From Phoronis pallida (Eukaryota > Phoronida > Phoronidae), in contig JAOXYC010209906.1 of NCBI GenBank assembly GCA_028565715.1, forward strand, positions 1 to 11,356: a DNA stretch of 11,356 nucleotides, in the 5' to 3' direction. The position numbers were made by a program, and so were the translations under genes. The notes beneath the pieces were generated by a model. It searched no databases. It was not told the DNA's origin and worked only from the letters and a program-made list of their open reading frames with translations. Shown piece after piece: positions 9,001 through 11,356 of the stretch (its first letter is position 1; every line of letters begins with the position of its first letter).

Positions 9001-10909
9001 TATTGAAATGATGGTATGGAAAAATAACTATCTAGTATGTTTAAATTATAAGGTATTTCTAAATGGCAATGTAGAGCACAAACTAACTTGAAATGATGGT
9101 TTAAGAGGGCATGGAAAAATAACTATCTAGTATGTTTAAATTATAAGGTATTTCTAAATGGCAATGTAGAGCACAAACTAACTTTTTGAATTCAGTCAAA
9201 AGGATGTATTTCTGAAATGAAGTGCTGGCCTAATTCTAAATTCATTTCTCTCGAAATTTTAAAAGGTACAACCCAAGTAGTGCTCGGAAGATTAATCGTA
9301 TGATTGATTAATCAGTCATTCTGCCCATGATCGCTGGGATTGAACATGGAAAATATTAATCGACCATCCACGATCATCGGTTTCTGCTCTTAATTACTGT
9401 AGATCAGTCAGGGCAAATGAATCTAGCGACTGATATTGGTAGTTTATATGGCGGAAATGATCGATGATGATCGATTAGTCTGTCGGATTTTCAGCCGATT
9501 GATCCATCCCAAAATTTACCAATTCCGAGCACTAAACCCAAATATTATTACCTGATACATTTCTGCTTTCACCAGCTAATAAATTCTGATTGCCATAGTT
9601 AACTGGAAATATCTTCATTGTCCATTCTTGTACTGAGCGTGCTGTCTGGTATTCTACTTTATCCATATCCACATACTCTAGCCAAGGATTCTACAAAATA
9701 AAATCACTTGCTTGAAATATTTTTGAGACTTTCCAAAACATTCCAAATAATTGACCTACGTATATAAGAAATATATATTTACATAGTGTACTGTCTTAAA
9801 CAATAACTGTGCCCATTGTTTTCATTATAACTAGTAAATAATAACACCGTCTTTTTAAACTGAATATGTTTTAAATGTTACAAGCATTCTAAAACAAACA
9901 ATGAGATTGTTTTTTGATAAAAAACTGCCAAGAAATCATTTTCCAATTTAGTCTTCTTTGCCCAAGGAAAGAAACATTACTGATTAAATAAATTCAAAGT
10001 TGTTTACTTTGCACTATAATTCTGGACGTGACATGTGGTTTAAAGTAATGTATATTTCAACTGTGTTTTGCATGATGAAAGTAAATGCAGGAGGCCTACC
10101 CCATATTTCAATACAAATAAATGTATACTGGCTTATAGCGTTAAAATTAGCACATAAAATAGTAGGAGCAGGTTAGCAATTAGGAGGATTTGGTTTGATT
10201 CCCAGAACTGTTCCGAATTTTTTTGTCATTTCAATATTTATACCATATTTCAACATCTCAGTTTAAAGCATAGCTGACAAACCTTATCCCCTTGGAATAT
10301 CCGTTGCAGTCTCTCTGCAGCATATTGCACTGGTAGTCCAGGTAAATACAGGTTACCATCATGTAGACGTGGTTCATCTAACCATAACTTGAAGCTTTGG
10401 TATAGACTGAAACAATAATAAGATGATAAAGTGCAAAGGGTTTCAGTTAAAAGTTCAGGGTTAAAATACTCTCATGACATGACAATAAATTCTTTGTAAA
10501 TTTTACTATAGAGATCCAACTAGTCTCTCCCACAGCCCATCTCAAACGATGGTCTGTTCTCCCTACGCGATAATAGAGTATCGCTAAGTATATGTTGATT
10601 ACGCTAAAACACAGTCTTCTACTTTCGGTAAAAAAAACGAAGACCCCTGCGATTGATACAGTCCCTCCACCTGAGTCGAAGGGGCTGGTGTTCAGTCTAA
10701 GATCCAGTATAAAGCTGAGAACATTTTTGTTTCATTTACTCCATGATTCACAGTAAAATGGATTTGTTATAACTTACACTATTTTTTGGCATAAACCAGA
10801 AGGTATGATGAAATATACCTGATAAGTTTTGTGTGGAAGTCTGCAGTAGCTGATGACTGAACTGTCTCTGGTAATCCAGGTGCACCATCTGTGTTACTCT
10901 CACCAGAGT
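1..10909 (-). CDS. EPG5: EPG5-like autophagy tethering protein, internal part of a multi-exon gene (16 exons, both ends outside window)
   Basis: What is seen: sixteen minus-strand blocks, each bounded by AG acceptor and GT donor, join in phase to about 719 codons with no stop. Exons, 5' to 3': 10909-10819, 10406-10283, 9690-9552, 8960-8789, 7785-7695, 7278-7201, 6905-6763, 6248-6077, 5303-5109, 4640-4509, 3412-3331, 2944-2805, 2271-2073, 1573-1403, 904-729, 53-1. The product is largely helical and leucine-rich, with no signal peptide, clear membrane span or catalytic motif. Family knowledge: EPG5 is about 2,500-2,600 residues in vertebrates. It is a Rab7 effector on late endosomes/lysosomes that binds LC3 and supports STX17-SNAP29-VAMP SNARE assembly, giving specific autophagosome-lysosome fusion; loss causes Vici syndrome in humans. 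The identification comes from recognised conserved stretches, among them YQSFKLWLDEPRL, PPPQSVCTAACHVENAIT and VLQLFHKKFARLPWSQF. The family call is inference without a search. Promoter, start codon, stop codon and polyA site are not in the window. Confidence 0.85.
54..728 (-). other. intron between exons 15 and 16
   Basis: 675 bp, GT...AG on the minus strand. It contains A-runs near 235-243 and, at 377-622, an open minus-strand frame of 81 codons that may be a transposon relic (listed separately). Nothing else is recognised. Confidence 0.75.
377..622 (-). pseudogene. possible PIF/Harbinger-like transposon ORF remnant
   Basis: An 81-codon frame reads through a locally G+C-richer block (about 415-600) that contrasts with the surrounding intron. 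Its middle, VIAALLVAEIPKKLRRNLWL, resembles the N-terminal 'A-rich helix, basic run, RR.LWV..W' start of HARBI1-type transposases. The similarity ends there, no DDE catalytic region follows, and the frame stops. A chance ORF or another repeat is a real alternative. No terminal repeats or target duplication were found. Confidence 0.25.
729..904 (-). CDS. EPG5: EPG5 exon 15 of window (176 nt)
   Basis: Acceptor ATTTGTTTCCAG, donor GTTATT. It reads VLSPYSHNVPSVLFDYYSRT, then CHGCPEYVLQLFHKKFARLP and WSQFRPRVDALDHMTK. The L..FHKKFA.LPW..F.P segment is, of all blocks in the window, the one I recognise most strongly as EPG5. Confidence 0.92.
905..1402 (-). other. intron between exons 14 and 15
   Basis: 498 bp. 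A G+C-rich patch at about 996-1035 (CAGGGGGCCAGGCGGCGGACATCTTGG region) differs from the A+T-rich rest and may be a repeat fragment. A small hairpin at 1319-1360 pairs TACGGTATTTTC with GAAAATACTGTA (one G-T pair). The loop between the arms is about 17 nt. Confidence 0.6.
1403..1573 (-). CDS. EPG5: EPG5 exon 14 of window (171 nt; alternative acceptor would extend it to 1603)
   Basis: The preferred acceptor TATCTTATTGCAG has a better pyrimidine tract, donor GTACAG. It encodes LSRIWQDVIRAFSPWIVPLD and then a helix with AANHFVTVFVEALLLLHRQFE. The W..V..AFSPWI.PL block is diagnostic for EPG5 in my judgement. A second AG 30 nt upstream (acceptor after GATGCAG) keeps the same phase and would add ten residues. 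Confidence 0.9.
1574..2072 (-). other. intron between exons 13 and 14
   Basis: 499 bp of A+T-rich sequence. Apart from the alternative acceptor at 1604-1605 (AG on the minus strand), no gene, repeat or regulatory structure is recognised. Confidence 0.7.
2073..2271 (-). CDS. EPG5: EPG5 exon 13 of window (199 nt)
   Basis: Acceptor ATTTTTCATAG, donor GTATAG. It encodes VLETLEWLANYFHQARTSDA, then a hydrophobic helix WSAYVKPLSCIIGFLCGVLI and a loop ending DQNPES. The hydrophobic run is interrupted by K and P and is better read as a buried helix than as a membrane segment. Confidence 0.88.
2272..2804 (-). other. intron between exons 12 and 13
   Basis: 533 bp, A+T-rich, GT...AG. The open frames here are continuations of exon shadows. 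No repeat or further gene is seen. Confidence 0.7.
2805..2944 (-). CDS. EPG5: EPG5 exon 12 of window (140 nt)
   Basis: Acceptor TTCTCTTTGCAG, donor GTATGC. It completes the glycine of exon 11 (LVK-G-SSKSQLHPS) and reads VWDNYLKALGCNSYSSCGQF, ending VLSLQQ. W...L.ALGC is a recognisable EPG5 position. The open plus-strand frame over the same bases is a shadow. Confidence 0.87.
2945..3330 (-). other. intron between exons 11 and 12
   Basis: 386 bp, A+T-rich. A second AG with a modest pyrimidine tract (AAAATCTCAG, near 2989) could act as a competing acceptor for exon 12. No repeat is recognised. Confidence 0.65.
3331..3412 (-). CDS. EPG5: EPG5 exon 11 of window (82 nt)
   Basis: Acceptor TCTTATTTCAG, donor GTTAGA. 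It reads IAKSHLNVMLKHHFPELYTD then VLMFLVK, ending one base into a glycine codon. The HHFPELY...L motif continues smoothly into exon 12. The exon is too short to stand out as an ORF and was found from splice sites and phase. Confidence 0.85.
3639..3693 (+). repeat. tRNA-like SINE head fragment
   Basis: GGATTGGCGTAATGGGTTA resembles a pol III box A, and GTGGTTTTAAATC 36 bp later is a weak box B. A simple ATT-rich tail follows (3690-3723). Degraded and short. Confidence 0.35.
3750..3880 (-). other. possible cryptic or cassette exon in the EPG5 intron
   Basis: Acceptor GTTCTTTCAG is strong and is followed by an open, protein-like stretch (FAMLTFLVNHPEGP ... KDIASWLDLIWQQYS). The only donor near its end (GTATAT) leaves phase 2 and would frameshift into an early stop in exon 11. 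An inner donor GTAAAT after 21 nt (3860-3880) would instead give a phase 0-0 insert FAMLTFL. The main transcript does not need it. Confidence 0.3.
3944..4060 (+). repeat. 21-bp minisatellite, 5.6 units, built on TTCCCGGGAA
   Basis: Units begin at 3944, 3965, 3986, 4007, 4028 and 4049 (the last partial). Consensus is GTTCCCGGGAACTTGATTGCC. Four units contain the perfect 10-bp palindrome TTCCCGGGAA (3945, 3966, 4029, 4050); units 3 and 4 have decayed. Because 21 is a multiple of three, the array is open in one plus frame and gives a spurious VPGN...-type heptapeptide ORF. Confidence 0.9.
4058..4091. repeat. 34-bp near-perfect palindrome ending the 21-bp array
   Basis: AACCGCC at 4058 pairs with GGCGGTT ending at 4091, around a GAATTC centre (4072-4077), with one mismatched pair. 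It contains a further TTCCCGGGAA (4075-4084) and could extrude a stable hairpin. It borders the array directly, so the last repeat unit merges into it. Confidence 0.85.
4509..4640 (-). CDS. EPG5: EPG5 exon 10 of window (132 nt, phase 0-0)
   Basis: Acceptor GATTGTAG, donor GTTTGT. It encodes FDIHQWLTTYQPVLSERQQF, then LVDVMCICGATPEDRLLKILE. The 'FD..QWL ... SER ... PED.LL' pattern fits EPG5. It joins exon 11 directly in phase 0, giving KILE-IAKSHLN. Confidence 0.87.
4641..5108 (-). other. intron between exons 9 and 10
   Basis: 468 bp, more than half occupied by the foldback element at about 4694-4960. The rest is A+T-rich with nothing recognised. Confidence 0.7.
4694..4960. mobile_element. 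imperfect foldback (MITE-like) element of about 270 bp
   Basis: CCCGTTGTGCGCATCAAACTGCGACATGAT (about 4704-4733) is matched in inverse by ATCATGTCGCAGTTTGATGGGGTACAACGGG (about 4912-4942). Similarity continues outward to GGTCTC/GAGACC (4696-4701, 4954-4959) and inward, more weakly, to a centre near 4826. No clear target duplication is visible, so the ends and the family are uncertain. Confidence 0.65.
5109..5303 (-). CDS. EPG5: EPG5 exon 9 of window (195 nt, phase 0-0), the intact copy of a triplicated exon
   Basis: Acceptor GTATGATTACAG, donor GTTTGT. The exon encodes EFIANQSSETSHLLLTILST, a loop with HFTPNASPREFIHLYDKVIP, and ends TDTAFMLLTK. It is the only one of three tandem copies with both ends of the exon intact, and it joins exons 8 and 10 in phase. 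Two diverged copies lie upstream in the transcript, at 5325-5483 and 5505-5670. Confidence 0.88.
5325..5483 (-). pseudogene. second copy of EPG5 exon 9, 3' end replaced (159 nt, still open)
   Basis: This block is nearly identical to exon 9 from the acceptor onward (GTATGATTTCAG, then EFIANQSS...), with mostly silent changes. After REFIH it departs from the original and reads SYDDNCDSQIN up to a new donor-like GTAAGA. The block is 53 codons, phase 0-0 and open. Only 21 nt (GTAAGA...TTACAG) separate it from the real exon, too short for a normal intron, and reading through meets a TGA. It is either a dead copy or an alternative exon used instead of exon 9. Confidence 0.65.
5505..5670 (-). pseudogene. 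third copy of EPG5 exon 9, lacking its acceptor
   Basis: Homology to exon 9 starts just inside the exon (ATAGCCAACCAATCC on the minus strand) and runs through the VIPM codons. It then switches to the same duplicated intron sequence with GTAAGA. The native acceptor is gone because the left breakpoint falls at the start of the exon, and the donor-like site is in phase 2. This copy cannot splice in frame to copy 2 or exon 10, so it is read as a relic. Confidence 0.7.
6077..6248 (-). CDS. EPG5: EPG5 exon 8 of window (172 nt)
   Basis: Acceptor TTTTTTCAAG, donor GTAAAA. It encodes a hydrophobic helical stretch, SLITLLKKEGGDSTTIEQV then SVGCTLFYHMILLVSDITNH, and ends with CRQFFSSCVEVLGQ. This matches the expected 'SVG..LFY ... 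FLSSC.E.LGQ' pattern. The downstream intron carries the tandem copies of exon 9. Confidence 0.89.
6249..6762 (-). other. intron between exons 7 and 8
   Basis: 514 bp. About half is the dispersed repeat at 6277-6545. The remainder has no recognised structure. Confidence 0.75.
6277..6545 (+). mobile_element. dispersed non-autonomous repeat ('GCTTATATAGTGCTTTT ... GGTACCCATTT ... CCAAAAACACAA' type)
   Basis: A short AAT microsatellite (6277-6297) precedes GGTGCTTATATAGTGCTTTT and CAGCTTTACAATGATTATTATCCC. These are followed by ATACGAAGCGATG and by CTAACCTGGTACCCATTTTTTCACC with GGTGAAGTGTTTTGTCCAAAAACACAA. I recognise this order of blocks from abundant repeats in marine invertebrate genomes. 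It has no coding capacity, and its exact family name is not claimed. Confidence 0.6.
6763..6905 (-). CDS. EPG5: EPG5 exon 7 of window (143 nt)
   Basis: Acceptor CTGTGTTTTCAG, donor GTAAGA. The exon begins with a strongly charged helix (YEEKRRREIVNRKIEENRFA, likely coiled coil) and runs into LPPPQSVCTAACHVENAI, one of the most recognisable conserved EPG5 blocks. It ends two bases into a threonine codon completed by exon 8. Confidence 0.9.
7201..7278 (-). CDS. EPG5: EPG5 exon 6 of window (78 nt, phase 0-0)
   Basis: Acceptor TTCTTTTGTAG, donor GTAAGG. It encodes 26 residues starting VILNIPCRRTFKTGHTCDGP and ending AEVRLR. Being symmetric (phase 0-0), it could be skipped without a frameshift. 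The I-P-C ... C-x-G-P-A pattern agrees with the small beta-like segment expected at this place in EPG5. Confidence 0.83.
7279..7694 (-). other. intron between exons 5 and 6
   Basis: 416 bp, mostly a tRNA-derived SINE (7341 to about 7500) in the orientation opposite to the gene. Confidence 0.75.
7341..7500 (+). mobile_element. tRNA-derived SINE
   Basis: The head GTCCATTAGCTCAGTTGGTG plus GAGC is a good box A and D-arm (GCTC...GAGC). GAGTTTGGATCCCAG (7386-7400) is a box B. The anticodon arm does not pair, so this is not a working tRNA. The tail GTATCTTTGAACTAGACACTTTATTTCTAG...TTTGGCTTGGAAGTAAA resembles the conserved body of invertebrate SINEs. The 3' end and target duplication were not identified. 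Confidence 0.65.
7695..7785 (-). CDS. EPG5: EPG5 exon 5 of window (91 nt)
   Basis: Acceptor TTTATTTAAAG, donor GTATGT. The exon completes the split lysine codon of exon 4 and reads TFAHRVSKHIELDCNYGELM, then PDLYGNEETE. The YGELMPDLYGNEE motif fits EPG5, where this segment leads into a beta-rich patch. Confidence 0.87.
7988..8413. mobile_element. foldback MITE with TTAA at both ends (426 bp)
   Basis: The arms are long inverted repeats: GGTATAGGCAACTATTTCTA...GATGTCATCGACACGTCAAAGTACTTCCTGTCATAGCTAAACA pairs with the complement from 8234 to 8409. The arms reach about 180 bp each, and a short A+T-rich centre lies around 8200. TTAA stands at 7988-7991 and 8410-8413, the target duplication of piggyBac-type elements. 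The termini do not start with the usual CCC, so the superfamily is tentative. No transposase is present. Confidence 0.8.
8475..8660 (+). mobile_element. possible tRNA-derived SINE with retroelement-type 3' end
   Basis: TATCGCACAATGGGAAAGAG resembles box A and CGAGTTTCGATCTCACACC (8519-8537) a box B about 35 bp on. Downstream, CCTGAAGAAGAGCCATTTAACTTGGAACGTTTGCAATAAATTTT has the 'CTGAAGA.G ... GAAACGT..CAATAAA' form often found at 3' ends of LINE-like elements and of SINEs that borrow them. Degenerate, so tentative. Confidence 0.4.
8789..8960 (-). CDS. EPG5: EPG5 exon 4 of window (172 nt)
   Basis: Acceptor TTGATTTCAG, consensus donor GTAAGT. The exon encodes a proline-rich linker (KPNTPEPPPALQPLKAPVPE) followed by an acidic helix ending DFDELINYA. 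The linker probably separates two helical domains. The plus-strand ORF over the same bases is a shadow. Confidence 0.87.
9003..9182 (+). repeat. recent tandem direct duplication (85 and 95 bp)
   Basis: Unit 1 is 9003-9087 and unit 2 is 9088-9182. Both start TTGAAATGATGGT and share an identical stretch of more than 70 bp from ATGGAAAAATAACTATC to GCACAAACTAAC. Unit 2 has an extra 10 bp (TTAAGAGGGC) after the first 13 bp. The perfect identity implies a recent event, in an intron. Confidence 0.95.
9270..9542. mobile_element. hAT-type non-autonomous element with 8-bp target duplication
   Basis: Terminal inverted repeats TAGTGCTCGGAA (9278-9289) and TTCCGAGCACTA (9523-9534) bound a 257-bp element. 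The flanks AACCCAAG (9270-9277) and AACCCAAA (9535-9542) match at 7 of 8 bases, the duplication length of hAT transposons. The interior has no coding capacity and is full of short inverted motifs of the ATCGATCA/TTAATC kind. The right end lies 17 bp from the splice donor of exon 3. Confidence 0.85.
9552..9690 (-). CDS. EPG5: EPG5 exon 3 of window (139 nt)
   Basis: Acceptor TATTTTGTAG, donor GTAATA. The peptide opens with NPWLEYVDMDKVEYQTARSV and continues through a helix with QEWTMKIFPVNYG. It follows exon 2 in phase 0 and ends one base into the next codon. Its donor lies only 17 bp from the end of a hAT-type element inserted in the following intron (9278-9534). Confidence 0.88.
9691..10282 (-). 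other. intron between exons 2 and 3
   Basis: 592 bp, A+T-rich. Only a degraded tRNA-like piece (10143-10215) is recognised. Confidence 0.7.
10143..10215 (+). repeat. degraded tRNA-like SINE fragment
   Basis: ATTAGCACATAAAATAGTAGGAGC looks like a box A/D-arm, and GGTTTGATTCCCAG (10191-10204) is close to the box B consensus GGTTCGANTCC. Spacing fits a tRNA-derived head. The remainder of the SINE is not recognisable. Confidence 0.4.
10283..10406 (-). CDS. EPG5: EPG5 exon 2 of window (124 nt)
   Basis: Acceptor ATTGTTTCAG, donor GTTTGT. The exon encodes LYQSFKLWLDEPRLHDG and then LYLPGLPVQYAAERLQRIF. Tryptophan/proline spacing of this kind (SFKLWLDEPRL ... LYLP.LP.QY) is what I recognise as a diagnostic EPG5 block. 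The other two frames are closed by stops, which fixes the phase of the whole 5' part. Confidence 0.88.
10407..10818 (-). other. intron between exons 1 and 2
   Basis: 412 bp. The segment at about 10508-10705 is richer in G+C than its flanks (e.g. CCCTCCACCTGAGTCGAAGG) and has weakly complementary ends around GATCC. It may be an unidentified repeat. Confidence 0.6.
10819..10909 (-). CDS. EPG5: EPG5 exon 1 of window (91 nt, enters phase 1, leaves phase 2)
   Basis: Acceptor TTGCTTGCAG precedes the exon and donor GTATAT follows it. The frame is fixed by the next exon, which is open in only one phase. The peptide starts with a low-complexity stretch rich in S, G, E, T and P, then enters the conserved block with DFHTKLI. 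Another frame across the same DNA is also open but cannot join the next exon. The low-complexity start makes this the least certain exon of the series. Confidence 0.72.
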
Positions 10910-11356
10910 CTGCAAGCAAATATACAACGACATCAGATGATTGACATTCTCATGAATGTGACATATGTTGTTTAAAGTAATGACAATAATAGTGTCATAT
11001 CACAAAGTTGATATTTTGGACAAAAACCAAGGTTTGTTGTGCAGAACAATCCAAGTTGCGAGAGTTAACGTGCAATGAAATGCGACTTGTGCTTTTCTCA
11101 GCAAATGATTCCTTTTTCTGGAGTCAAGCCTCAGTGTGATGACTTATAATTGGGATTGCGCATGCCTGTGATATGAGAGTATGGGGATTGCGCATGCCTG
11201 TGATATGAGAGTATGGGGATTGCGCATGCCTGTGATATGAGAGTATGGGGATTGCGCATGCCTGTGATATGAGAGTATGGGGATTGCGCATGCCTGTGAT
11301 ATGAGAGTATGGGGATTGCGCATGCCTGTGATATGAGAGTATGGGGATTGCGCATG
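10910..11356 (-). other. intron upstream of exon 1 (continues beyond the right edge)
   Basis: At least 447 bp with no credible EPG5 exon on the minus strand. The outer half is the 32-bp minisatellite. Confidence 0.65.
11131..11356 (+). repeat. 32-bp minisatellite, at least 6.4 units, truncated by the window edge
   Basis: The unit GGGGATTGCGCATGCC plus TGTGATATGAGAGTAT repeats with period 32 from about 11152. All complete units are identical. A degenerate unit (TGTGATGACTTATAATTGGG, about 11131-11154) precedes them. Each unit holds the overlapping palindromes TGCGCA and GCATGC. Because 32 is not a multiple of three and no stop occurs in any minus frame, the array makes a 74-codon spurious ORF. 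Confidence 0.95.

Larger units (their letters stand above)
8961..9551 (-). other. intron between exons 3 and 4
   Basis: 591 bp. It is composed largely of a recent direct duplication (9003-9182) and a hAT-type element (9278-9534). Confidence 0.8.

Noticed and set aside
8801-9091. 96-codon plus-strand frame (serine/glycine-rich)
   Set aside because: Opposite the proline-rich exon 4 and extended by chance into the duplicated intron sequence.
10748-10933. 61-codon minus frame over exon 1
   Set aside because: It uses a frame that cannot join exon 2; the exon frame was set by phase.
11131-11355. 74-codon minus frame of tandem peptides
   Set aside because: It is the translation of a 32-bp satellite in which all three minus frames are open; there is no gene evidence.
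11131-11356. CRISPR-like array
   Set aside because: The 32-bp units are head-to-tail with no variable spacers, in a eukaryotic intron.

Overview
The window looks like nuclear DNA of an invertebrate animal. It is A+T-rich, has no bacterial-style operons, and is dominated by one split gene on the minus strand with canonical GT...AG introns of about 0.3 to 1.1 kb. The introns hold tRNA-derived SINE-like pieces, foldback DNA elements and a 'GCTTATATAGTGCTTTT ... GGTACCCATTT' type dispersed repeat. In my experience these are common in marine invertebrates such as echinoderms, hemichordates and lancelets. The species cannot be fixed from this sequence.

The gene is read here as EPG5 (ectopic P-granules autophagy protein 5, a Rab7 effector that tethers autophagosomes to late endosomes and lysosomes). 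Sixteen exons on the minus strand, from 10909 (5' side) to 1 (3' side, cut by the window edge), join into one reading frame of about 2158 nt (about 719 residues). Phases match at every junction and there is no internal stop. Both ends of the gene lie outside the window. The segment should be part of the C-terminal half of this very long, mostly helical protein. The identification rests on remembered family patterns such as SLYQSFKLWLDEPRL, LPPPQSVC, AFSPWIVPL and LQLFHKKFARLPWSQF, not on a search.

Layout from high to low coordinates: a homogeneous 32-bp minisatellite (11131-11356) in the intron upstream of the first visible exon; exons 1-3 (10909-9552); an intron with a 257-bp hAT-type element and a recent 85/95-bp direct duplication; exon 4; an intron with a 426-bp TTAA-flanked foldback element and a SINE-like piece; exons 5-6 with a tRNA-derived SINE between them; exons 7-8 with a dispersed repeat between them; exon 9, behind which lie two extra diverged tandem copies of itself; exon 10 with a 270-bp foldback in the intron before it; a 1.1-kb intron with an array of 21-bp repeats around the palindrome TTCCCGGGAA; exons 11-15; and the start of exon 16 at the left edge. 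The last intron (54-728) holds a short ORF that may be a PIF/Harbinger transposon remnant.

No second gene, rRNA, functional tRNA, CRISPR array or prokaryotic system is supported. The most notable local feature is the triplication of exon 9. One extra copy keeps an open, phase 0-0 exon but is separated from the real exon by only 21 nt.
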